A DNA stretch of 64,000 bases, from positions 43,632 to 107,631 of the forward strand of contig CAJUAA010000008.1 in the NCBI GenBank assembly GCA_910584205.1. Reading direction: 5' to 3'. The stretch is from an uncultured Lachnospiraceae bacterium (lineage in GTDB: Bacteria; Bacillota; Clostridia; Lachnospirales; Lachnospiraceae). Both the position numbers and the translations under genes were made by a program. This document shows positions 34,259-43,181 of this stretch, piece by piece. The notes below the pieces were generated by a model. That model saw nothing but the letters and a program-made list of their open reading frames with translations, was not told where the DNA came from and did no database searches. Every line of letters starts with the position of its first letter. Within the stretch, counting starts at the first letter, position 1.

Positions 34259-35688
34259 TATTCCTGTACTCCTTCCAGCAGTTTTTCCAGTTCCGCTACG
34301 GCAGAGGCAATATTCTCTGATTTCTCTTTGATTTGTGCCAGCAGCTCCTCTAAGGTAACATCTTCGCCTGCATTCTGCATTTTCATCCACGTAATATCCA
34401 GACTGGTTTTATCCCTGGCCATAATTTCATCATAGCTGTATTTTCTCCAACGGCCGTTAGGATTTTCCTCCGAATACAGTTCCTTTCGATCCGCCATATG
34501 CCCGGCGCAATAACATTCTTCAAACTCTTTAAAGTGTTCCTTTGTCAGAGGGTTTGTCTTTCCAAATGACGGCATATCTGATCGAAGATCATAAAACCAG
34601 ACATCTTTTGTATTCCCTTCATCTGTTTTCCCTCTCGTAAAAAACAGCACATTTGTTTTTACTCCCTGCGCATAAAAAATTCCTGTAGGCAGTCGAAGAA
34701 TCGTATGAAGGTTACATTTTTCCATCAGGTCCCGGCGGATCTTCTCTCCATCACCGTCTGCAAACAATACATTATCCGGAAGTACTACAGCGGCACGGGC
34801 TTTTCCGTCGGTTCTCAGACTCCGATAAATATGTTGGAGAAAATTAAGCTGTTTGTTACTTGTTGGAAATGTAAAATCATCACGCGTGGTACGTTCTCCA
34901 CCTTTTTTGGTTCCAAAGGGAGGATTTGTCAACACCAGATCGTAATTTTTCAGTGCCTTTCCTGCATTTGACAATGTGTCCCCCAGCATGATCTCCCCTT
35001 CTATCCCATGCAGCATGGCATTCATCAACGCCAGACGGTGGGTATCATGTACCAGCTCACATCCTGTAAACGCTTCTTTACGCTCAAATTCTGCCAGATC
35101 AGCATCCAGATCCCACAGATTATCTGTATGATCACACACATACTGATGCGCTGCTATCATAAACCCGAATGTTCCGCATGCCGGATCGTTGCACCTTTCT
35201 CCCGGCTGCGGTTTCATCAGCCGCGTCATGACATCAATCAGTACCCGAGGTGTAAAATACTGTCCCGCACCTGATTTCTTTTCACCTGCATTCTTTTCCA
35301 GAAGCGCCTCATACATATTCCCAAGTCCTTCTTCACGGGCTGAAAACCAGTCCAGTCCATCAATCGAAGTAATGATTTTTTCCAGATTCTTTGGCTCTTC
35401 AATGTTTGTGAACGCTCCCTGATAGATCTCGCATACCCGCCCTGTACAGCTTTCCCCCAGAAAGCCCAACAACTCTTTATAGAATTTTTTCAGCTCTATA
35501 CCGCTTTTTCCAAGAAGGCTGTCCCAACGATACTGTTCCGGTATCTGATTTTCTACACCGGTCTCGTTAGCCATTTTCAGGAACAGAATATAAGTTAATT
35601 CCGTCACATACTGATGATAGGTAATACCATCGTCACGCAGCACATTACATAGATTCCATAATTTTGATACAATTTCCTGTGTTGTCAT
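34258..35688 (-). CDS. hsdM: Type I restriction-modification methyltransferase subunit
   Basis: HsdM methylates adenine in the target chosen by HsdS. The 476 residues contain the N-terminal helical domain, QYFTPR (143-148), the AdoMet motif DPACGTFGF (168-176) and the catalytic NPPF (255-258) in LVLTNPPFGTKKGGE. It is complete and ends with a helical tail. It is downstream of hsdR, the DUF3644 gene and a divergent RNA gene, and directly upstream of the hsdS remnant. Confidence 0.95.
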   Translation of the reverse strand: MTTQEIVSKLWNLCNVLRDDGITYHQYVTELTYILFLKMANETGVENQIPEQYRWDSLLGKSGIELKKFYKELLGFLGESCTGRVCEIYQGAFTNIEEPKNLEKIITSIDGLDWFSAREEGLGNMYEALLEKNAGEKKSGAGQYFTPRVLIDVMTRLMKPQPGERCNDPACGTFGFMIAAHQYVCDHTDNLWDLDADLAEFERKEAFTGCELVHDTHRLALMNAMLHGIEGEIMLGDTLSNAGKALKNYDLVLTNPPFGTKKGGERTTRDDFTFPTSNKQLNFLQHIYRSLRTDGKARAAVVLPDNVLFADGDGEKIRRDLMEKCNLHTILRLPTGIFYAQGVKTNVLFFTRGKTDEGNTKDVWFYDLRSDMPSFGKTNPLTKEHFKEFEECYCAGHMADRKELYSEENPNGRWRKYSYDEIMARDKTSLDITWMKMQNAGEDVTLEELLAQIKEKSENIASAVAELEKLLEGVQE

Positions 35689-35733
35689 ATATTTTCTCCT
35701 TATGTGCCATATCCAGAATATTTTTCTGCATAA

Positions 35734-35761
35734 TTGACATTTCTCTGTTGTATGCTATAAT
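35734..35761 (+). promoter_or_regulatory. Strong sigma-A promoter of the locus RNA
   Basis: TTGACA (35734-35739) and TATAAT (35756-35761), both perfect, are 16 bp apart and point away from hsdM. No protein-coding gene lies downstream on this strand; only the structured RNA does. Confidence 0.85.
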
Positions 35762-35767
35762 AGAAAT

Positions 35768-35860
35768 AAGTTAACTCGTGAAGGATCATGGCTGGGTTCC
35801 CGAATGGGAGTAGGTAGATACCAAGAATTCCTTTGCCCCTGGGGTTAACTTATTTTTTTG
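35768..35860 (+). ncRNA. Putative structured small RNA between hsdM and the DUF3644 gene
   Basis: From the promoter's expected start (about 35768) a transcript of about 90 bases ends in ATTTTTTTG. Its ends pair perfectly: AAGTTAAC (35768-35775) with GTTAACTT (35844-35851). Inside, AAGGA (35781-35785) can pair with TCCTT (35829-35833), TTCCC/GGGAG (35798-35802 with 35807-35811 around GAAT) forms one hairpin, and GGT/ACC (about 35812-35814 with 35820-35822) another. No reading frame of note fits. The T-run also encodes the lysines at the end of the convergent DUF3644 gene. I do not know an Rfam family for it. Confidence 0.7.
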
Positions 35861-36806
35861 CGCTGATTTTCAGCCGTTCGATCATATGCTCCGGATCCTT
35901 TTTTATCTCATCTACGATCAGTTCCACCGCCTGCATGGAATAGCTGTAGGATGGCTGCGCATAAATCTTATGTACATAGCAGTACTTTTCATTCTCTTTT
36001 AAACCAAATACTTTATTAAACAGGTCAAAATGATAGGCATTCATTTTGATGTCCAGACCGGCTTTCTGGAGCTGACGGTTAATTTCTTTCAGAGCCGTTT
36101 TCATTGTATACTTATGTGTATTGTTGGGGTCTTTTAATTCTTTAATAATTTTCACTCCCGCTTCCGCATCTCTGTCCAGATGTACAAAAGAAGTCGCTTT
36201 ATTCCTGTCCTTTGTAATATAATGATAATGCTCAATCTTAATTGCAAAAGACTGATTATTTTCCTGAATCATCGGAACCAGCCTGTGATTTGTTTCCAGA
36301 ATTTTCTCTGCAATCTCTTCCGGGTACTTGGCTCGGATTGCGTTTTCATCCAAAGATTTCATACTGACTGCCAGTGTCAGAAAATTCTGAGGCACTACCT
36401 GTGTCATGTCAACTTCGTGAAATTCCTGCATCTTTTCCACAAAGTTCAATACACATGCCTGAAACAATGGAATATAGATCATCTCATATTCTTCTGTTAT
36501 AAAATGTGTGCTCGTATTTCTAAGTTCAATAATCTTAATGAGGTTTCTACGCAGAGGACCTTTCTCATTGGTAAAAATTTTCTGAATGCAGTTTTCCAGA
36601 GTAATCGTTCTCCCCGGATTGTCCTTATAATAAATACTGTTCTCGCCAAATTTGCAGATCATGTGCGCTTTCAGCATTAACTCCCATGCATTACATATGA
36701 AAAAACTAAAACCCTCCACCCGATATTTGATCGTCGGCTTATTGTATATTTCAATCGCCATCACAAAGGCTTCTTTTGACTTTTCAATCAGTTTTTCATA
36801 AATCAT
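35850..36806 (-). CDS. DUF3644 protein with an RX4H (HEPN-like) motif
   Basis: The 318-residue protein begins MIYEKLIEKSKEAFVMAIEI and has the helical N-terminal domain of DUF3644, with IELRNTSTHF placing Arg96 and His101 in the RX4H spacing of HEPN RNases. The C-terminal part is less clear (a mixed domain ending MQAVELIVDEIKKDPEHMIE). Its ATG overlaps the hsdR stop by four bases (ATGA), so it is co-translated with hsdR. By analogy to HEPN nucleases inside type I restriction loci (PrrC), a guard or abortive RNase role is plausible; this is inference. Confidence 0.8.
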   Translation of the reverse strand: MIYEKLIEKSKEAFVMAIEIYNKPTIKYRVEGFSFFICNAWELMLKAHMICKFGENSIYYKDNPGRTITLENCIQKIFTNEKGPLRRNLIKIIELRNTSTHFITEEYEMIYIPLFQACVLNFVEKMQEFHEVDMTQVVPQNFLTLAVSMKSLDENAIRAKYPEEIAEKILETNHRLVPMIQENNQSFAIKIEHYHYITKDRNKATSFVHLDRDAEAGVKIIKELKDPNNTHKYTMKTALKEINRQLQKAGLDIKMNAYHFDLFNKVFGLKENEKYCYVHKIYAQPSYSYSMQAVELIVDEIKKDPEHMIERLKISAKK

Positions 36807-39800
36807 GCGCTCCTGCCCCCATCGTCATACAAATATTCGTTCAGCTCCAAAACAATACTTTCCAGATCATTCTGGAATATTTTATTTATCTTTTTGAAAC
36901 CGCCCTGTTGTCTGAACCGTCCATCCTCATCAAAAACAGATAGATTCAGAACAGATTCATCCAGCAGGTATTTCTCCATTCTGACAAGCCAGCTTAATTC
37001 CTGCTTTGAGAAATTGTGCATTTTCTTCAGCTTGTCCACTGCTCTTCGAATCCGTGCTTCATGATTCATCAGCGTGGATCCTATGGCATATCTGCGGATC
37101 AGGCTGATCATATCTGCTGTATACTCTTCATTTGTCACCTGTGAAACAGCCGTATTCAACTTCTTCTGTGTAAAACCTTCCCGATCGAGTTTCAGACACA
37201 GAGACTTCAGCCCTTCCCTTGTCAGCTCTTTCGGTCTGGTACAGATAATATTCAATGCAGCAATCTCATTCAGATTTGTTGTAATATAATCAGAAAATGC
37301 ATCCAGATAATCTTCCGGGCGATTACTGGATCCATATCCTCTTGTATGTGACAGGAGTTTGTCTTCCTCTTTTGATATGACTATTGCTCTCAGGTCTTCT
37401 CTGGTTTCCTGCAGCATGCCAAACAGATCATGATACTTCAGAAGTCGATTTTTGGCTTCCTGTGGGGTTTGCTGCCTTATTTCTGTAATCAACTGTACGG
37501 GATCCAGCCCTCCGGACAAATCTATAAAGTGCTCCAGTGTCCGACTGCTCATCGTCTGTTTTCTTCTCTGAAGCTTCGCTATCATCTGATTCACCTGATT
37601 TTGAATCTGTTTCTCACCTTCCAGTAATTCCAGTCCTTCCAGAAGCTGCGTAAAAGTAGTTGTCGGATGAACGACAACCGGCTTCATCGTGTTCACAGGT
37701 TCCAGAGATTCATAGACTCCTACCGGATCATAAATTTCAAAATGAGTCTTATGAATTTCAGGGCAGAGACGTGTCGCCCGCCCCAGCATCTGTTCAAACA
37801 AAATACGGGATTTCACGCGCCTCATGAATACAAGTGTTGTAATTTCCGGTACGTCAATTCCAGTTGTCAAAAGATCAACCGTTACAACGACACTGGGAAA
37901 ATCTTCATTTTTGAAGCGTTTAATCGCTTCCTTTATCAATTTTTTGTTTCCTTCTCCTGCCTTTCCGGTAATTTTCATGATCGCCCTGTGATCTACCCCG
38001 GTCTTTTCATAGATTTCCCTCAGTAATTTTACAATCAAATCTGCATGAGCATCATTTACCGCATAAATTAATGTTTTTCCCTGCTCCTTCGGATTTTCCG
38101 GGTCAATGTCTCTGGCAATCTCCTCCAGAACTGTCCGGTCAAAATTTTCATCTACAATTCTGCGGTTAAAGCTTTCAATCTCAAAATCCAGCTCATCTTC
38201 CAGAAGTTCACTGTTTACAAGTTCCCCCGTCACCGGATCCACTGTAGTAATCTGATCGCCCTGATGATAATGAATTCCTTCTGAACCCAGCCTGGTAGTC
38301 AGTTTGTGCGGCGCGTCGTGGTCAACCAGATAACCTTCAATCACTGCTTCCCGATAGGTATATTGAAACACAGGAAAACCGAAAATTCGTGTAGTCTGCA
38401 GCGCAGGGGTCGCAGTCAATGCAATTTTGACCGCGTCAAAATATTCGATTACCGTACGATATCTGCTCTGATAATCTTTTTGATCGCGATACAACAGGTC
38501 TTCCTCTCCCATTTCCCGGTCCAGCAGGTATCCGCGGTGCGCCTCGTCACATATGACCAGATCGTAATCTGTAACCGATGGTATGGTCTTTTCTTCGTTG
38601 TACAGAATCCGTTTTACCATTCCCTGCACCGTTGCAATCTGAATACGTGTTTCCTTATCAGATACTTTATCCTCCAGACCTTTCATATTATAAATATCAT
38701 CCAAAGTCATCAGTTCTTCCAGTTTCACTTCTTTGAATACGTCTTCCGCCTGTTCTCCCAATGCTGTACGATCCACCAGAAACAGGATTCTCCGAAACCT
38801 CTCTGTTTTCAAAAAACGGTAAATCATCCCAAGAACCGTTCGGGTCTTGCCGGTTCCTGTCGCCATGGCAAGGAGCACTTCCCGTTTTCCCTCTATGATC
38901 GCTTTTTCTGCTGCCTGTATTGCCCGAATCTGATATTCCCGCAGATTCAGCCCGTCTTTATCCCGCAGGAAATCACAGGACATGTTCTGCAGCTTTTCAT
39001 TGCCCTTTTCCATATCTTTTTCCAGCCGTTCCAGCATGCCTTCCGGACTCATCCATCCCTGAAGGGCTTTAGGAACATTAGACAGTGCACGAAGATCTAA
39101 AAACCAGATACCGGACTTTGTCTCATACTGTTTCAGATACGGGCGTCCATTTGTTGCAAAAACAAACGGTACTTTATATCCGTTCCACTCTCCCATCTGA
39201 TATCCGGCGTCTTCCTTTCGGATATTTTCTGCATAGTATTTCCCCTGATAATCAATCACGGATGGAATATCTTTATACTCGGCCTTTGCCTCGATGACTC
39301 CAACCATTCGCTCTCCTGCAAACAATGCATAATCTATGTATCCGCTGTAGCCAGAACCGGAGCGCACAGGCCATTCAGCAATCGCTCTGTTATGTCCTTT
39401 CTCCGGCCGTGTCCCTTCAGAATAACGCAATGTCTGCGTATCTGCTTCCCAGCCTGTCTTTCGAAGCTGCTCATCTATCAAATATCTGGTTTCTGCCTCT
39501 GACCTTTGACGCTGGCTCGCTGCTGCACCAGCTCTCTGTCTGCGCTCTTCTTTGGGAATTTCCGGTGATGCAGACGCCGTCGTTTCCGCCTGCTGTATCA
39601 GTTCCGCTTCTTTTTCTTCTTCTTTTTCTCTGTCTGCGGAAGCTCCCCCGTCTGCAGACAGAGCAGGCATGACAAAGTCCCGATGTACATATGTATAATC
39701 TCCATAAGTCTGCATAAACCATTCGCAGAGGCTGTATGCCATCTGAATCAATGCTTTTCCATCTTCTACAGAAGCATAATTTTCATGGACCGCCAGATTT

Positions 39801-40069
39801 CGTTTTTTCCTCAGTTCATGAAGAATATCCGCCAGATCAGACGTCAGAAACCCTTCCCTTAATAATACATTGATGCGTTTCGCCGCCGTATTCTCCGCAG
39901 GCATGGGTATTCTGTCATAAGTAAACATCAGCTTTACGATCATTTCTCCGATCATTCCCAATTTCATAAGACAGGAATTGGAGTCTGAAAAACAGTATTT
40001 TTCCGCCAGCTCTCCAAAGTTCGCCAGTACCTGAAATTCACTTTTTAAGAATTCGAAATTTGATGCCAT
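36803..40069 (-). CDS. hsdR: Type I restriction endonuclease subunit R
   Basis: HsdR translocates DNA and cuts it when HsdS meets an unmethylated site. The 1088 residues comprise a DUF4145-like N-terminal helical domain (RNLAVH at 90-95, itself an RX4H motif), an acidic linker (about 145-195), the nuclease domain with Asp246 and EAK (260-262), Walker A ATGTGKT (about 403-409), DEAH (508-511), SF2 motif SATPAL-like ALTATPA, and a C-terminal helical domain. The gene is intact. GGGAGGAAG precedes the ATG, and a TATAAT on the minus strand at 40108-40113 is a likely -10. Confidence 0.95.
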   Translation of the reverse strand: MASNFEFLKSEFQVLANFGELAEKYCFSDSNSCLMKLGMIGEMIVKLMFTYDRIPMPAENTAAKRINVLLREGFLTSDLADILHELRKKRNLAVHENYASVEDGKALIQMAYSLCEWFMQTYGDYTYVHRDFVMPALSADGGASADREKEEEKEAELIQQAETTASASPEIPKEERRQRAGAAASQRQRSEAETRYLIDEQLRKTGWEADTQTLRYSEGTRPEKGHNRAIAEWPVRSGSGYSGYIDYALFAGERMVGVIEAKAEYKDIPSVIDYQGKYYAENIRKEDAGYQMGEWNGYKVPFVFATNGRPYLKQYETKSGIWFLDLRALSNVPKALQGWMSPEGMLERLEKDMEKGNEKLQNMSCDFLRDKDGLNLREYQIRAIQAAEKAIIEGKREVLLAMATGTGKTRTVLGMIYRFLKTERFRRILFLVDRTALGEQAEDVFKEVKLEELMTLDDIYNMKGLEDKVSDKETRIQIATVQGMVKRILYNEEKTIPSVTDYDLVICDEAHRGYLLDREMGEEDLLYRDQKDYQSRYRTVIEYFDAVKIALTATPALQTTRIFGFPVFQYTYREAVIEGYLVDHDAPHKLTTRLGSEGIHYHQGDQITTVDPVTGELVNSELLEDELDFEIESFNRRIVDENFDRTVLEEIARDIDPENPKEQGKTLIYAVNDAHADLIVKLLREIYEKTGVDHRAIMKITGKAGEGNKKLIKEAIKRFKNEDFPSVVVTVDLLTTGIDVPEITTLVFMRRVKSRILFEQMLGRATRLCPEIHKTHFEIYDPVGVYESLEPVNTMKPVVVHPTTTFTQLLEGLELLEGEKQIQNQVNQMIAKLQRRKQTMSSRTLEHFIDLSGGLDPVQLITEIRQQTPQEAKNRLLKYHDLFGMLQETREDLRAIVISKEEDKLLSHTRGYGSSNRPEDYLDAFSDYITTNLNEIAALNIICTRPKELTREGLKSLCLKLDREGFTQKKLNTAVSQVTNEEYTADMISLIRRYAIGSTLMNHEARIRRAVDKLKKMHNFSKQELSWLVRMEKYLLDESVLNLSVFDEDGRFRQQGGFKKINKIFQNDLESIVLELNEYLYDDGGRSA

Positions 40070-40246
40070 CCTGCTTCCTCCCGAAGTCCGAACTTCTCAT
40101 AATTATTATTATATGGCATATCCTTTCTCTTTACAGTCTGCTTTTTTCGACATGCAATATCCTGTGAAAAAATCCCCTTTCATTAAGAGAATAAATTCTC
40201 CACGCCTGTATCCCAATGTATCAACAGAATCGCTTTCCCATACCGC

Positions 40247-40279
40247 AAACAGCCCCGCAGAAGATCTGCGGGGCTGTTT
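40247..40279 (-). terminator. Strong hairpin after the dehydrogenase gene
   Basis: A perfect 15-bp stem (40247-40261 with 40265-40279) with a 3-base loop lies 30 bases past the stop codon of the short-chain dehydrogenase. A long T-run is absent, so it may act with a transcript-stabilising role. The remainder of 40070-40246 shows only the hsdR promoter. Confidence 0.65.
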
Positions 40280-40309
40280 GCGACTATATATTCAACTTTC
40301 AGGAAGGGC

Positions 40310-41068
40310 TTAGTCCATATGAGATCCGCCGTTGATGTCGATCTCTTCGCCTGTAATATAGGAAGCTTCTCTGGAAGCCAGGAACAGGATCGCATTGGCA
40401 ACTTCCTGGGTCTCGCCGGGACGTCCCATGGGGATGCCGTCGATGACTTTGTCCGCGTCCGCCTTCGGAAGGGATTTCCAGATCTCGGTGTTAATCAGGC
40501 CCGGGCATACGCTGTTGATGGTGATGCCTTCTGCGGAGATTTCCCTGGACAGGTTTTTGGAAAACGCCAGCACTGCAGCCTTGGAAGCCGAATAGTGCGC
40601 TCCGCCGAAGACGCCGCCGCCTCTCTTGCCGGATACGGAGGACAGGTTTACAATCCTGCCGTATTTTGCAGCGCGCATGGGCTTCATGCATGCCTGGGTG
40701 CAGAGGAACAGGCCGAACATATTCACCTCGAAGATTCTTCTCATATCCTCCAGCTTCATATCCTCCACGGTCACTTTCTGAGAGATGCCCGCGTTGTTTA
40801 CCAGCACGTCGATGCGGCCGTATTTCTCCATGATGGTATCCACCATCTGCTGTACGGACTCCGGCGAGGTCACATTGACTGTAACTCCCATGGCCTTTCC
40901 GCCCTCTCCCTCAATCACCGCCACCGTATCCTTGATTCCCTCTTCGTTCATATCCGCGATGATTACTGTTGCTCCCTGCTTTGCAAACGTGCGGGCGATG
41001 GTCCTGCCGATTCCTTTGGGAGATCCGCTTCCTGTTACGATAACTACCTGATCATTAAATTCAAACAT
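40310..41068 (-). CDS. Short-chain dehydrogenase/reductase
   Basis: The 252-residue protein is a classical NAD(P)-dependent SDR: TGSGSPKGIGRTIAR nucleotide loop, LVNNAGIS, the catalytic serine in NLSSVSGKRGGG, YSASK with catalytic Tyr and Lys, and a C-terminal ITGEEIDINGG. The ATG at 41068 follows GGAGG. An upstream ATG 15 bases earlier is part of the ribosome site. It probably oxidises or reduces a sugar-like substrate, given the transketolase and TRAP transporter upstream; the substrate is unknown. Confidence 0.9.
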   Translation of the reverse strand: MFEFNDQVVIVTGSGSPKGIGRTIARTFAKQGATVIIADMNEEGIKDTVAVIEGEGGKAMGVTVNVTSPESVQQMVDTIMEKYGRIDVLVNNAGISQKVTVEDMKLEDMRRIFEVNMFGLFLCTQACMKPMRAAKYGRIVNLSSVSGKRGGGVFGGAHYSASKAAVLAFSKNLSREISAEGITINSVCPGLINTEIWKSLPKADADKVIDGIPMGRPGETQEVANAILFLASREASYITGEEIDINGGSHMD

Positions 41069-41187
41069 GTTCTTATCCTCCATTCATGGTTTGCTTTGAT
41101 CCTCCCCGATGTTTCAGGGGTCGGAAGGATTTCCGGCTGGTTCTGAATTCTGGAAATCCTCCCCTTCCATATTTTATCTTGTTCTAT

Positions 41188-41208
41188 ATCCTATGTATAT
41201 GATAGGAT
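41188..41208. promoter_or_regulatory. Palindromic operator candidate between transketolase and dehydrogenase genes
   Basis: ATCCTAT-N7-ATAGGAT is a perfect inverted repeat. ATCCT-N4-AGGAT recurs at 46030-46043 just after the promoter of the TRAP genes, which suggests one regulator for both. Confidence 0.55.
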
Positions 41209-41256
41209 GTTATCTGGTTGATTCCGTTACATACGGAACGTATTTGGGATGTATAC

Positions 41257-42192
41257 CTACCGGGTCAGCTCCTCCGCCAGCTCCACAATATGCTCTGCCG
41301 TAATTCCGTTCATGGCCAGCAGTCTCTCATAGGGTGCAGACTGGCCGAACTGATCCTGGATACCGACTCTTCTGACCACTGCCTTGCCGGTCTCCGCCAC
41401 CACGTCGCTGACCGCGCTGCCAAGGCCGTTCAGGATGTTGTGATCCTCCACCGTGATGATCTTTCCGATCTCATTTACACAGGCCATCACTGCATCCTTA
41501 TCCAGCGGTTTGATCGTATGCATATCCAGCACTCTCGCCTGAATTCCCTTCTCCTCCAGCATCTTTGCCGCTTTCAGGGCGATGCAGACCGTGTCGCCGT
41601 TGGCGATCACCGCCACGTCTTTTCCTTCCCGGAGGACATTTGCCTTTCCAATTTCGAACTCGGTATTCTCATCATAGATGACCGGAATCGCGTCTCTGGT
41701 AAATCTCAGGTAACAGGGGCCGTACATCTCGGCCGCCTTTGCCACCAGCTTCTTTGCGGAATAGTAGTCCGCCGGCATGATGACCGTCATATTCGGAAGG
41801 GTACGCAGAACGCCCAGATCCTCGATGCACTGATGGCTGGCGCCGTCGTTGGCCGGAGTTACGCCGCCGTGGGAGCAGGCGATCTTTACATTCAGATTCG
41901 GATAGCAGATTTCCTGACGGATCATCTCACACATCCTGAGAGAGCCGAACACCGCATAGGTAACGACAAAGGGAGTCTTTCCGCAGGCCGCCATGCCTGC
42001 CGCCACGCCTGCCGCATTCTGCTCCGCGATACCCACATTAAAGTACTGCTCCGGAATCTCTGCCCGGAACTGACCGGTCTTGCAGGATTTTCCGATATCC
42101 ACATCTACCACATAGATTTTATTGTCTCTTTTTCCAAGTTCTACGATTTCCTCGCCAAATCCGTCTCTGGTTGCCTTTTTTACTTCGCTCAT
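41257..42192 (-). CDS. Transketolase, C-terminal subunit
   Basis: Split transketolases consist of an N-terminal thiamine-diphosphate-binding subunit and this C-terminal one. The 311 residues begin MSEVKKATRDGFGEEIVELG and contain FNVGIAEQNAAGVAAGMAAC with the conserved catalytic glutamate, then SHGGVTPANDGASHQCIEDL and a transketolase C-domain. It follows the N-terminal subunit gene by about 90 bases. Split pairs in catabolic operons often act on unusual sugar phosphates, for example in apiose breakdown. Confidence 0.92.
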   Translation of the reverse strand: MSEVKKATRDGFGEEIVELGKRDNKIYVVDVDIGKSCKTGQFRAEIPEQYFNVGIAEQNAAGVAAGMAACGKTPFVVTYAVFGSLRMCEMIRQEICYPNLNVKIACSHGGVTPANDGASHQCIEDLGVLRTLPNMTVIMPADYYSAKKLVAKAAEMYGPCYLRFTRDAIPVIYDENTEFEIGKANVLREGKDVAVIANGDTVCIALKAAKMLEEKGIQARVLDMHTIKPLDKDAVMACVNEIGKIITVEDHNILNGLGSAVSDVVAETGKAVVRRVGIQDQFGQSAPYERLLAMNGITAEHIVELAEELTR

Positions 42193-42282
42193 CTTATACT
42201 CTCCTGTTATGATTCAATCTTTCTGCTTTTTTTGTTATTATAAAATCATCTGTCCGCCATGGATGTCATCCAGGCTGTTCCA

Positions 42283-43125
42283 TTACGCCAGCGCCAGAAG
42301 CTGCTCATCCAGCTCCTTCATGGCCTGCGCATACTGCTCGTCATTGGGCGCCACTCCGTGCCATCCGCACTGATTTTCCATAAAGGATACGCCGTTTCCT
42401 TTGACCGTGTGCGCAAAGATGCATTTGGGCTTTCCGTTTCTGGACACTCTCGCCTTATCCAGCACTGCCAGGATCTCTTCCATGTTGTGTCCGTCCACAT
42501 CGAACGTCTCAAATCCGAACGCTTCGAATTTCTTCCCAAGGTTGATGTTGGGCATGACCTCGTCGGTCGTTCCGTCCAGCTGCAGGTTGTTGTTATCCAC
42601 GAATACCACCAGATTATCCAGTTGGTACTTGTTTGCCGTCTGAGCAGCCTCCCAGATCTCACCCTCCTGGCATTCTCCGTCGCCCAGCACTACGAATACC
42701 CGATAGTCCTTCTTATCCGCTTTTGCCACGATGCCCATGCCGACGCCGCAGGCAAAGCCCTGTCCCAGGGAACCGGTGGAAATGTCGATGCCCGGGCATT
42801 TCTTCATATCCGGATGGCCCTGAAGAATGGAGCCTTCCTGACGCAGGGTATCCAGCTCCGCTTCATCGAAAAAGCCTCTGGCTGCCAGCGCCGCGTACTG
42901 GATCGGGCACACATGGCCTTTGGAGAGGACGAAACGGTCCCGGTCTTCCCATTTGGGATTCTTCGGGTCCAGGTTCATCTCCCGGAAATAGAGCGCGGTC
43001 ACAAAATCCGCCGCCGACAGGGATCCGCCCGGATGGCCGGACTGTGCCTTGTGGATCATGGAGATCACTTTTTTCTTGAGTTCGATACACTGTTTCTGTA
43101 AATCTTTCACACTTGCTTCCTTCAT
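42283..43125 (-). CDS. Transketolase, N-terminal subunit
   Basis: The 280-residue subunit carries the thiamine diphosphate site: GSLGQGFACGVGMGIVAK, GDGECQEGEIWEAAQ and the metal-binding NNLQLDG. HKAQSGHPGGSLSAADFVTA is the N-terminal substrate loop. It pairs with the C-terminal subunit downstream to form one active enzyme. It lies 56 bases after dctM. Confidence 0.93.
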   Translation of the reverse strand: MKEASVKDLQKQCIELKKKVISMIHKAQSGHPGGSLSAADFVTALYFREMNLDPKNPKWEDRDRFVLSKGHVCPIQYAALAARGFFDEAELDTLRQEGSILQGHPDMKKCPGIDISTGSLGQGFACGVGMGIVAKADKKDYRVFVVLGDGECQEGEIWEAAQTANKYQLDNLVVFVDNNNLQLDGTTDEVMPNINLGKKFEAFGFETFDVDGHNMEEILAVLDKARVSRNGKPKCIFAHTVKGNGVSFMENQCGWHGVAPNDEQYAQAMKELDEQLLALA

Positions 43126-43181
43126 TTTTACACCTCTGATTTCAGTTTTTGTTACAGGCAGATGCCGTTATTCAGTTTCTT

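Noticed and set aside
35768..35860. tRNA or tmRNA between hsdM and the DUF3644 gene
   Set aside because: A T-arm-like hairpin is present, but there is no acceptor stem of 7 bp with CCA end, no anticodon arm and the length is wrong.
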